Shown here: positions 8,346 through 15,622 of the stretch, in pieces | Numbering within the stretch: position 1 is the stretch's first letter | Layout of the letters: the number at the start of each line of letters is the position of its first letter | Assembly: GCF_021531075.1 (NCBI RefSeq) | Contig: NZ_JADYTJ010000037.1 | Coordinates: 1 to 34,460 of the forward strand | Direction: 5' to 3' | Origin: Bacteroides caecigallinarum | GTDB lineage: Bacteria > Bacteroidota > Bacteroidia > Bacteroidales > Bacteroidaceae | Length of the DNA stretch: 34,460 nucleotides | The notes under the pieces: generated by a model | Database searches by the model: none | What the model saw: only the letters and a program-made list of their open reading frames with translations | Told to the model about the DNA's origin: nothing | Translations under genes and position numbers: made by a program

Positions 8346-8368
8346 AAACTTAAACAAAACTTTTCAAG

Positions 8369-9343
8369 ATGGGATACGTAGGCATACAGACACAGAAGAG
8401 CAGAAATGATTTCCGCTCGATGCTCCTTCTTTTCATGTTCCCATGTCTGGTGGTGGGGATGGTGTACCTCTTTTGCATCATGCTGGCATGGTTGGGAATC
8501 ACCGGAGAGACAGATGCGGAAGGAGTATTGTGGCTTAAAGCCAACTCCATTTTCCTGAAATCGGCACCATACGCCCTCGGAGGCGTTTTCGTCTGGTTCA
8601 TAATTGCATATTTCTTCAATACGGGCATAATCAAGGCTTCCACGGGGGCGAAGTCGCTGGAAAGAAGGGAGAACAAACGTGTTTACAATCTGGTGGAAAA
8701 CCTCTGCATGAGCCTGGGCATGAAGACACCGAAAATAAACATTATATACGACGATTCGCTAAATGCGTTCGCAAGCGGAATAAACGAACGCACATACACG
8801 GTGACTCTCTCGAAAGGAATAATAGAAAAGCTGGACGACGAGGAGCTGGAGGCTGTCATAGCCCACGAGCTGTCGCACATCCGCAACCACGACGTCAGGC
8901 TGCTCATAGTTTCGATAGTGTTCGTGGGTGTATTCTCTATGGTGGCAGTAACGGCATGGCGGACTATACAGTATTCGTCGTTCACCGGCTCAGGCAAGGA
9001 CGACAAGAAAGGAAGCACTTTAATCATAATGCTCCTTGCTGCGATAGTGGCGGCAATAGGCTATTTTATCGCTACGCTGATGCGGTTCGCCATCTCCCGC
9101 AAGAGGGAATATCTGGCAGATGCCGGCTCGGCGGAAATGACGAAAAACCCGCGGGCTTTAGCTTCCGCGCTGCGCAAGATTTCTAAAGACCCGGATATAG
9201 AGGCGGTGAAGCGCGAGGACGTAGCACAACTGTTCATACAGCATCCCGGAAAACAGTCTGTAGGCTTTATGGGAAAGCTGGGCGGACTGTTCGCTACCCA
9301 TCCTCCTATTGAGGAGAGGATACGCATACTTGAGCAATTCTGA
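8369..9343 (+). CDS. htpX: M48 family zinc metalloprotease, HtpX-like
   Basis: This 324-residue membrane protease has two N-terminal hydrophobic segments (about 17-45 and 67-87) and two further ones (about 177-197 and 217-240). The zinc motif HELSH is at residues 166-170 and the third ligand is probably Glu247 in REYLADAGSAEMT. It belongs to peptidase family M48B, which degrades misfolded membrane proteins from the cytoplasmic side. It forms an operon with lemA. Its stop codon lies 43 bp before the next BACON lipoprotein, with no promoter seen between, so that lipoprotein may be read from the same transcript. Confidence 0.93.
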   Translation: MGYVGIQTQKSRNDFRSMLLLFMFPCLVVGMVYLFCIMLAWLGITGETDAEGVLWLKANSIFLKSAPYALGGVFVWFIIAYFFNTGIIKASTGAKSLERRENKRVYNLVENLCMSLGMKTPKINIIYDDSLNAFASGINERTYTVTLSKGIIEKLDDEELEAVIAHELSHIRNHDVRLLIVSIVFVGVFSMVAVTAWRTIQYSSFTGSGKDDKKGSTLIIMLLAAIVAAIGYFIATLMRFAISRKREYLADAGSAEMTKNPRALASALRKISKDPDIEAVKREDVAQLFIQHPGKQSVGFMGKLGGLFATHPPIEERIRILEQF

Positions 9344-9386
9344 TAATGAAACTCACAAACTTACAAACTCATTAAACCTTACCATT

Positions 9387-10760
9387 ATGAAAAAACTATT
9401 ATTTTACTCAATCGCTTTATTAAGCGTGGCAACCGCACTTAGCGGATGCAAGAAAGACGAAGTGGTGGATTTAGTACCATCTATATCAGTAACACAGCCT
9501 GAGGTCTATCCGTCTGAAGGAGGTACCTATACCTTAAGCTGCAACATAGAGAACGCACTCGAAGGCATGGCTTTGGAGGCAAGCAGCAAGGATGAATGGA
9601 TAACGAACATTGTCGTTGACGGAGCGAATGTTTCATTCAATCTTACAATGAACAATTCTCCTAAAGAAAGAAACGGAAGTATTATTCTGAAGTATCAGGA
9701 TGCAGAAGAGGTTAGAATAAAGGTAAAACAGGAATCAGGCGAAAACAGTTATACGGCTATCGACGAGTCAGGTACAGCAAACTGTTATATCGTATCAGCT
9801 TCCGGAAAATTTACTTTCCCCATGGTGAAGGGAAACAGCACGGAATCGGTTGGCGAAGTATCCTCTATGGAGATATTGTGGAAGTCTTTCGGAACAGATG
9901 TTGTTCCTGAAAGTGGAGACCTGATAACGGAAGTATATTGTAAAGGTGACTTGGCTTATTTCGTGACCGGAACCGAATTCAAAAAGGGCAATGCCTTAAT
10001 TGCCGCCAAAGACAAGGACGGCAAAATACTGTGGAGCTGGCATATCTGGATGACCGACAAGCCGGAAGACCAGGTTTACAATCGAAATGCGGGTACGATG
10101 ATGGACCGTAATCTCGGAGCCACATCCGTTACTCCGGGAGAAGTGGAGGCTATCGGTCTGCTTTACCAGTGGGGAAGGAAAGACCCGTTCTTGGGCTCAT
10201 CGTCAATTAAAGAATGCATTATGGCAAAATCCACACTCGACCAATGGCCATCGTCTGTAGATCCTGCAACAGGCGGCACAATAGAATACGTAATAGCCAA
10301 TCCTACAACTTTTGTCAAAAATGAAACCCCTGATCTCTCTGATTGGCTTTCGTCTGCTGATGGAAATTTGTGGAAAAAGGAGAAGACCATTTACGACCCT
10401 TGTCCTCCAGGCTACAGGGTTCCTGACGGCGGAACAGATGGAATATGGTATAAGGCTTTGGGTGGCACAAATCTGTTTTATTATGCTTTCGATAGTAAAA
10501 CAATTGGAGCCAACTTTGGTTCTTCAGGTTCCGGCACAATAAAATTGACTGAAGAAGAAAATTGCTGGTATCCTGCCTGCGGAATATATTCAGGAATGTC
10601 TGGTGAACTTATATCAAATGGGTTTAGTGGCAGCTGGTCTAACACTGCATCTTTGGGAACACTGAGCTACTCTTTACGATTCAGTAACAAGACTAAAATA
10701 TTTACTGATCAAGAAATAGGTCGTTCCTATGCCCTTTCTGTCCGCTGCCAGAAAGAATGA
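9387..10760 (+). CDS. BACON lipoprotein with FISUMP-like C-terminal domain (paralog 2)
   Basis: The ATG at 9387 gives 457 residues and a lipoprotein signal identical in pattern to its paralogs (MKKLLFYSIALLSVATALSGC, Cys21, KKDE). An in-frame TTG at 9309 lies inside htpX and gives no sensible leader. One BACON module covers about residues 30-112. TANCYIVSASGKFTFPMVKGN starts the linker domain, WSWHIWMTDKPEDQVY precedes the FISUMP-like domain, and the end is VRCQKE. The DNA for MAKSTLDQWP...IEYVIANPTTF (about 10150-10310) is nearly identical to that of paralog 4, while the following 400 bp differ. It is probably exposed on the cell surface, with unknown ligand. Confidence 0.88.
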   Translation: MKKLLFYSIALLSVATALSGCKKDEVVDLVPSISVTQPEVYPSEGGTYTLSCNIENALEGMALEASSKDEWITNIVVDGANVSFNLTMNNSPKERNGSIILKYQDAEEVRIKVKQESGENSYTAIDESGTANCYIVSASGKFTFPMVKGNSTESVGEVSSMEILWKSFGTDVVPESGDLITEVYCKGDLAYFVTGTEFKKGNALIAAKDKDGKILWSWHIWMTDKPEDQVYNRNAGTMMDRNLGATSVTPGEVEAIGLLYQWGRKDPFLGSSSIKECIMAKSTLDQWPSSVDPATGGTIEYVIANPTTFVKNETPDLSDWLSSADGNLWKKEKTIYDPCPPGYRVPDGGTDGIWYKALGGTNLFYYAFDSKTIGANFGSSGSGTIKLTEEENCWYPACGIYSGMSGELISNGFSGSWSNTASLGTLSYSLRFSNKTKIFTDQEIGRSYALSVRCQKE

Positions 10761-10862
10761 GAGTGACATGTAGCAAAAATTCAGCACAGCCGGTAAAATC
10801 TTAAAAGACAAATAGAAAAGATTACATATTGGTAAGTGTCGAAGTGTAAAATGGGAAGTCTG

Positions 10863-10911
10863 CCCGCCAAAACGGGTGTCAGAAGGTAGGGCACCGGGCT
10901 TTACCTTCTGA
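10863..10911 (+). repeat. Double-hairpin repeat, copy 2
   Basis: A small hairpin (cccg 10863-10866, cggg 10873-10876) is followed by a long stem (tcagaaggta 10879-10888, taccttctga 10902-10911). Inside the long stem the copy-1 A-T pairs become G-T, which still pair as G-U in a plus-strand transcript. That pattern points to an RNA function in this orientation. Confidence 0.7.
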
Positions 10912-10967
10912 TTGTTTCCAAAAACTTCGTTCAGACGGAATAAGGGACTTGTTTTTCTTAGTTGTGT

Positions 10968-11044
10968 GTTCACCGGTCGTTCATTGATTGTTCACCGGCC
11001 GTTCAGTGAACACGCAGTGAACGTCTGATGAACAGCCGGTGAAC
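10968..11044. repeat. Cluster of gttcaccgg and inverted ccggtgaac words
   Basis: gttcaccgg occurs at 10968-10976 and 10990-10998, and its inverse ccggtgaac at 11036-11044. Between them are the palindrome gttcagtgaac (11001-11011) and further tgaac words near 11017 and 11028. The spacing is irregular. It could be an operator array or fold into a branched hairpin. Confidence 0.6.
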
Positions 11045-11125
11045 ATGAAATGAATATGCAGGATTGGTCTGATTCTCAAATCTGAACCAACGGTCAGCGA
11101 AGCTAATGACCATCCGGACGGCAAT

Positions 11126-11149
11126 CTTGTCAACTCGTCAACTTGTCAA
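11126..11149 (+). repeat. 16-bp tandem repeat, 1.5 units
   Basis: cttgtcaactcgtcaa (11126-11141) is followed by half a unit (11142-11149) and a degenerate cttgtaactt. It is the same family as the repeat at 6161 but with half as many units, 40 bp before the ATG of the next lipoprotein. Confidence 0.8.
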
Positions 11150-11188
11150 CTTGTAACTTAAAAACTTATAAACTCAAAAACTCATATT

Positions 11189-13114
11189 ATGAAAAAACTA
11201 TTATTTTACATAATCGCTCTATTAAGCGTGGCAACTGCACTTAGCGGATGCAAGAAAGACGAAGAAGCCACTGAGTTACCACCACCGGTCATATCCGTAA
11301 AGGAGCCCAAGACTTATTCGTGCGGTGAGAAATCATACTCGGTGCGCTACAGCATAGAAAATCCTCGTGAAGGAGTTAAACTGGAAGCTGCCACCGGCAC
11401 CAAATGGATTACGAGCCTTGGCGTGAGCGAAGACGCAATCACTTTCACACTCATGGAGAACAGCTCCGACAAGGAAAGAAGCGGAAGCATCGAACTGTCA
11501 TATCAGGGAGCGGAACCTGTGAGCCTGAAAATAAAGCAGTATGAATACTCCGAAACTCCGGTGATCTCTGCACCGCAATTGATAGACATAGGATGCTACG
11601 GAGGAGCAAAATCCATATTATACCAGATAAAGAACCCTGACGACAATGGCGAACTGAAAGCTAACAGCGACGTGGATTGGATTTCCGCCATCCTCATTGA
11701 GGAGGAGAAGATTTCGTTCACCGTAGGGGAAAACCTGTCCGATTCTGAAAGGACGGGGAGAATCATCCTGTCATACAATGGTGCCGAGTCGGTGAAAGTG
11801 ACTGTCAAGCAGAAGAAATACACCGCCCCGGAAATACAGGTACAGACGCAGTCTTTCGATGTCCCTTCGATTGGAGGAAACAGAAGTACGGAATACAGGA
11901 TAATAAACCCCAAGGAAGGGGTAATACCGAATGCAACAGTGCGCGAAGGATGTGACTGGATTACCATCGATAATATTGACGACAAGAATATATCTTTCAC
12001 CGTGAGTGAAAATGCAACCGGTAACGCGAGGAACGAAAAAATAACGCTCAACTATAACGACGGAGCGGCAACATTGGATATTACCGTAAATCAGATAAAA
12101 GAAAATATTCTGGACAATGACGAATCCGCCAACTGCTATATCGTATCAGAGGCTGGCTACTATCAGTTCAAAGCTGTAAAGGGTAACAGCGATGAAACAG
12201 TGGGAACGATATCTACGGCAGAGGTGCTGTGGGAAAGTTTCTGTACGGACGTGGCTCCCCAAAAAGGCGACCTTATATCGGAAGTGTACGCCGGAAACGG
12301 CAAAGTGATTTTCAAGACAGGAGACACCTTCAAGAGAGGCAATGCGGTGATAGCGGTTAAGGACGTATCGGGAAAAATACTGTGGAGCTGGCATATATGG
12401 ATGACAGACCTGCCGAATGACCAGGTTTATGCAAACAATGCCGGCACCATGATGGACCGAAACCTTGGAGCAATCTCAGCCAATCGAGGAGATACAGGCA
12501 CCTCTGGTTTATTTTACCAATGGGGAAGAAAAGATCCTTTCAGAGGTGTAAGAGCGTATAAAAAAGTAAATAATTTTATACCATTAATTGCAACAACCCT
12601 TAAATGGCCGGATGAAATAGAATCAGACGCAAATACCGGTACTATAGATTATGCCATTGCTAATCCTACAACCTTTATTTATGGTGAAAAGGACTGGTGT
12701 TTCATAGTTCCTGATATACCCCGTTGGAATAAAACAAAAACAATTTACGATCCCTGTCCTCCGGGTTACAAAGTGCCAAAATACATAATTTGGAGAACAG
12801 CACTTTCTAATAATAAAGGCGATGGTAGTATTGATTATAAAGATGGTGAAGGCGGTGCCAACTTAGGTTATTCTTCAATGGGTTATAAATTCACAAGTGA
12901 TAATGAATGCTGGTATCCGTTTACTGGTTATAAAAGAAATGCAAATAACTTCTACGAATCTTTGGGCGAGTATTGTTACAATTGGACAAATGAATTATAT
13001 TTTGAATATAACGCTTTCACCTTGAAAATTGGTAAAAATACATTTGAAGGCAAAGTGGCATTGTACAATTCTTGTGCTGCAACAGTCCGCTGCCAGAAGA
13101 TAGAATACTGGTAG
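11189..13114 (+). CDS. Three-BACON lipoprotein with FISUMP-like C-terminal domain (paralog 3)
   Basis: This is the longest paralog, with 641 residues. The lipoprotein signal (MKKLLFYIIALLSVATALSGC, Cys21, KKDEEA) matches the family. Three BACON modules are visible (about residues 33-118, 122-210 and 214-306), the first two with KWITSL- and DWISAI-type tryptophan strands, the third with a DWITID variant. The linker domain begins SANCYIVSEAG. The FISUMP-like domain keeps MMDRNLGAISA, LFYQWGRKDPF, YDPCPPGYKVP, CWYPFTG and VRCQK, but its tail runs six residues longer (IEYW end). Codons for about 12480-13090 are clearly more A+T-rich than the BACON part, so this C-terminal stretch has a different history. 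Confidence 0.88.
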   Translation: MKKLLFYIIALLSVATALSGCKKDEEATELPPPVISVKEPKTYSCGEKSYSVRYSIENPREGVKLEAATGTKWITSLGVSEDAITFTLMENSSDKERSGSIELSYQGAEPVSLKIKQYEYSETPVISAPQLIDIGCYGGAKSILYQIKNPDDNGELKANSDVDWISAILIEEEKISFTVGENLSDSERTGRIILSYNGAESVKVTVKQKKYTAPEIQVQTQSFDVPSIGGNRSTEYRIINPKEGVIPNATVREGCDWITIDNIDDKNISFTVSENATGNARNEKITLNYNDGAATLDITVNQIKENILDNDESANCYIVSEAGYYQFKAVKGNSDETVGTISTAEVLWESFCTDVAPQKGDLISEVYAGNGKVIFKTGDTFKRGNAVIAVKDVSGKILWSWHIWMTDLPNDQVYANNAGTMMDRNLGAISANRGDTGTSGLFYQWGRKDPFRGVRAYKKVNNFIPLIATTLKWPDEIESDANTGTIDYAIANPTTFIYGEKDWCFIVPDIPRWNKTKTIYDPCPPGYKVPKYIIWRTALSNNKGDGSIDYKDGEGGANLGYSSMGYKFTSDNECWYPFTGYKRNANNFYESLGEYCYNWTNELYFEYNAFTLKIGKNTFEGKVALYNSCAATVRCQKIEYW

Positions 13115-13210
13115 TTAGGTTGTTAGAGCTATCCGTAGTGAATTAATAATTAAGAATTAAGTTACAAGGCTTCAGTTAAAAGGTAACAAGGCTCCCATCC
13201 GGACGGCAAC

Positions 13211-13236
13211 CTTGTCAACTCGTCAACTCGTCAACT
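13211..13236 (+). repeat. Octamer tandem repeat in the leader of paralog 4
   Basis: Three gtcaact-type octamers stand in a row. They are preceded by ccatccggacggcaa (13195-13209) and by a copy of the acaaggcttcagtta word (about 13163) that also occurs near 6094. This is the third member of the leader repeat family. Confidence 0.75.
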
Positions 13237-13283
13237 AAAAAGCCTTGCCAACTTGTAACTTACAAACTTAAAAACTCAAACTT

Positions 13284-14648
13284 ATGAAAAAACTATTATT
13301 TTACGCAGTCGCTTTATTAAGCGTGGCAACCGCACTTAGCGGATGCAAGAAAGACGAAGGGGGAGCAGAGCTGCCTACTCCCGTAATATCAGTAAAACAG
13401 CCTAAATCCTATCCGGGAATGAGCGGAACATATTCCATCAACTACAGCATTGAGAATCCGCGCGAAGGAGTGTTGCCGGAAGCGAGCAGCGAGGATTCAT
13501 GGATAACCGGGCTGTCCGTCAACGAAAAAAGCGTGTCATTCAAACTGTCTGAAAACTCATCAGGGCAAAAGAGAAGCGGAACTATCGCACTCTCCTATCA
13601 GGATGCGGAGGGAGCAAGCGTAAGCATCACGCAAGATGGAATCACATATTTGAACCAGACTGCCACTGCAAACTGCTATATAGTAACCGGTGCGGGTACA
13701 TACGTCTTCCCTCCTGTGAAAGGTAACAGCGACAAATCTGTGGGTGCCGTAGCATCAGTGGAAGTGCTGTGGGAAAGTTTCGGAACGAGCGACGCTCCTA
13801 AAAAAGGCGACTTGATATCGGAGGTGTCATTCAAGAATGACATGATTTATTTCAGTACCAATGAAGATTTCAAAAGGGGTAACGCCCTGATTGCAGCCAA
13901 GGATGAGGCGGGCAAGATTTTATGGAGCTGGCATATCTGGATGACCGACCAGCCGGAAGACCAGGTTTACAATAACGATGCGGGCACGATGATGGACCGT
14001 AATCTTGGTGCCACATCGGCATTTCCCGGCGATATATACGCTATCGGACTGCTTTACCAGTGGGGAAGGAAAGACCCGTTCTTGGGCTCATCGTCCACTA
14101 CGGAAAGCGTAATGGCAAAATCCACACTCGACCCGTGGCCGTCTACGGTAGATCCTGCAACAGGCGGCACAATAGAATACGTAATAGCCAATCCTACAAC
14201 ATTCATTAAGAGTGAAAATGGTTGGTACTATGACTGGCTTGAGGATCGAAATGACAATCTATGGAATAAAGTGAAGACAATCTACGACCCATGTCCTCCG
14301 GGCTACAAAGTTTCTGATTCAGATATATGGAGACTTGCCGGCCTAAGAAGTGATAACTCTAATAATAGTGCTTACGATGCTATTCTCCATGGATCTAACT
14401 TTGGTTCCTCAGGTCCGGGCGAAATGAAATTGACAAAAGAAGCTATATGCTGGTATCCTGCAAATGGATGTCGTCAAGGATCCACCGATAAATTAGTAGG
14501 AACAGGCACATATGGTGGCTGGACTAACAAAGGAATTTCTGGCGATTATACAAAATCCTATGCTGTTTTATTCAAAAGTAATGAAATAAATATAGGTAAA
14601 GATGAAGTTCGTAGCAATGCCCTTTCTGTCCGCTGCCAGAAAGAATGA
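13284..14648 (+). CDS. BACON lipoprotein with FISUMP-like C-terminal domain (paralog 4)
   Basis: This 454-residue protein has the family signal (MKKLLFYAVALLSVATALSGC, Cys21, KKDEGGAE), one BACON module (about residues 30-115, SWITGL strand, KRSGTIALSY) and a linker domain from TANCYIVTGAG. The FISUMP-like domain contains MMDRNLGATSAFPG, LLYQWGRKDPFLGSS, YDPCPPGYKVS, CWYPANGC and the end VRCQKE. It is the closest relative of paralog 2. The region from WPSTVDPATGG to ANPTTF is nearly identical at DNA level, while the stretch after it differs. Both genes also share about 190 bp spanning the 3' end and the downstream DNA. Confidence 0.88.
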   Translation: MKKLLFYAVALLSVATALSGCKKDEGGAELPTPVISVKQPKSYPGMSGTYSINYSIENPREGVLPEASSEDSWITGLSVNEKSVSFKLSENSSGQKRSGTIALSYQDAEGASVSITQDGITYLNQTATANCYIVTGAGTYVFPPVKGNSDKSVGAVASVEVLWESFGTSDAPKKGDLISEVSFKNDMIYFSTNEDFKRGNALIAAKDEAGKILWSWHIWMTDQPEDQVYNNDAGTMMDRNLGATSAFPGDIYAIGLLYQWGRKDPFLGSSSTTESVMAKSTLDPWPSTVDPATGGTIEYVIANPTTFIKSENGWYYDWLEDRNDNLWNKVKTIYDPCPPGYKVSDSDIWRLAGLRSDNSNNSAYDAILHGSNFGSSGPGEMKLTKEAICWYPANGCRQGSTDKLVGTGTYGGWTNKGISGDYTKSYAVLFKSNEINIGKDEVRSNALSVRCQKE

Positions 14649-14814
14649 GACCGAAACGTAACGAAAATTCTGCACAGCCTGTAAAATCTTAAAAGACAAA
14701 TCGAAAAGATTACATATTGGTAAGTGTTGAAGTGTAAAATGGGAAGTCTGCCCGCCAAAAACGGGTGTCAGAAGGTAGGGCACCGGGCTTTACCTTCTGA
14801 TTATTTCCAAAAAC
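14618..14814 (+). repeat. 190-bp direct repeat shared with 10730-10926
   Basis: From the last codons of paralog 4 (gccctttctgtccgctgcca) through the following double hairpin to tttccaaaaact, this segment matches 10730-10926 after paralog 2 with only scattered differences. The two copies are direct and about 3.9 kb apart. Recombination between them would delete paralogs 3 and 4. Confidence 0.85.
14751..14800 (+). repeat. Double-hairpin repeat, copy 3
   Basis: A small hairpin (cccg 14751-14754, cggg 14762-14765) is followed by a long stem (tcagaaggta 14768-14777, taccttctga 14791-14800), with the same G-T positions as copy 2. It ends 21 bp before the ATG of paralog 5, so that gene either has its promoter inside or beyond this element or is read through it. 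Confidence 0.7.
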
Positions 14815-14821
14815 TTATATT

Positions 14822-15553
14822 ATGAAAAAACTATTATTTTACGCAACAGCTTTATTAAGCCTGGCAACCGCAATAGGCGGCTGCACGGCAGAAGATGTCA
14901 TAGATTTGCTTATCCCCGACATAAACATCAAACAGCCGGGAATATATCCGGGAGAGGGCGGAGAATATTCAATAGCCTACACTCTGGATAATCCGCGCGC
15001 CGGTGTGGCAAAGTCGGCCAAAAGCACTGAAAGGTGGATTAGCTTCCTGTCCGTAGATGGGAAAAAGGTTTCGTTCTATCTCTCGGTAAACCCTACAACG
15101 TTTATATGCGGGCTTGAAGACAACGACGACTGGTGTTATAATACCGGAAGCGATTTGCGCTGGGGAAGGACGAAAACCATTTACGACCCATGTCCTCCGG
15201 GCTACAAGATTCCCGATGGAGGAGATAATGGTATATGGGCCAAAGTATTAGGCAGTAAATTTGTGACGTGTGAGGTGGATATTAAAGATGAAGAACATCG
15301 TGGGATGGATTTAGGAAAGTCAAGCGGTTCAATATACTACTTTACAAGTTCTTATAACTGCTGGTATCCTGTCACCTTTGATTATAGTGCTACAACCGGT
15401 ATAATGAATCGTTCATCTACAATGGGTTCGTACTGGTCGCATACCGCTAAAGATTTCAATTTAGATATCAATCCGGGAGAACCGAAGGGAATTATCGACT
15501 GCAGAGACAGGCAGCGGGCATCAGGACGTGCTGTGCGCTGCCAGAAAGAATGA
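14822..15553 (+). CDS. Shortened BACON/FISUMP lipoprotein (paralog 5)
   Basis: This 243-residue protein is about 210 residues shorter than paralog 4. The signal (MKKLLFYATALLSLATAIGGC, Cys21) is followed by TAED instead of KKDE. A BACON module starts normally (about 33-85, RWISFLSVDGKKVSFYLS) but breaks off at residue 90. The protein then continues directly at VNPTTF, which corresponds to the middle of the FISUMP-like domain, through YDPCPPGYKIPDGG and YWSHTA to VRCQKE. The junction lies near 15086-15100 and keeps the frame. The linker domain and the MMDRNLGA and LYQWGRKDPF motifs are lost. It is a clean open frame, so it may be a functional short form or a decaying copy. Confidence 0.82.
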   Translation: MKKLLFYATALLSLATAIGGCTAEDVIDLLIPDINIKQPGIYPGEGGEYSIAYTLDNPRAGVAKSAKSTERWISFLSVDGKKVSFYLSVNPTTFICGLEDNDDWCYNTGSDLRWGRTKTIYDPCPPGYKIPDGGDNGIWAKVLGSKFVTCEVDIKDEEHRGMDLGKSSGSIYYFTSSYNCWYPVTFDYSATTGIMNRSSTMGSYWSHTAKDFNLDINPGEPKGIIDCRDRQRASGRAVRCQKE

Positions 15554-15622
15554 CGCTTGCCGGCCAACCTGTGGTTCGGGATTGGGCAATGATTTAGTGA
15601 GAATATTGAATTTGTTTTGATT

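Larger units (their letters stand above)
10761..11188 (+). other. 428-bp repeat-rich intergenic region
   Basis: No gene is seen here. From left to right it holds the end of a 190-bp direct repeat shared with 14618-14814, a double-hairpin repeat (10863-10911), a cluster of GTTCA/TGAAC words (10928-11044), the gtcagcgaagctaa and ccatccggacggcaa words (11092-11124), and 1.5 units of the 16-bp repeat (11126-11149). An A/C-rich leader then runs into the ATG at 11189. Confidence 0.7.

Noticed and set aside
9309..9386. N-terminal extension of paralog 2 into htpX
   Set aside because: All other family members start at the MKKLLFY methionine with a lipoprotein signal, which matches ATG 9387.
10968..11044. 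SOS-type LexA boxes
   Set aside because: The words are GTTC and GAAC, but spacing and order do not match a known LexA box and no SOS gene follows.
2891..15553. A complete diversity-generating retroelement
   Set aside because: The C-terminal domains look like possible targets, but no reverse transcriptase, accessory gene or template repeat with adenine-specific changes is present in the window.
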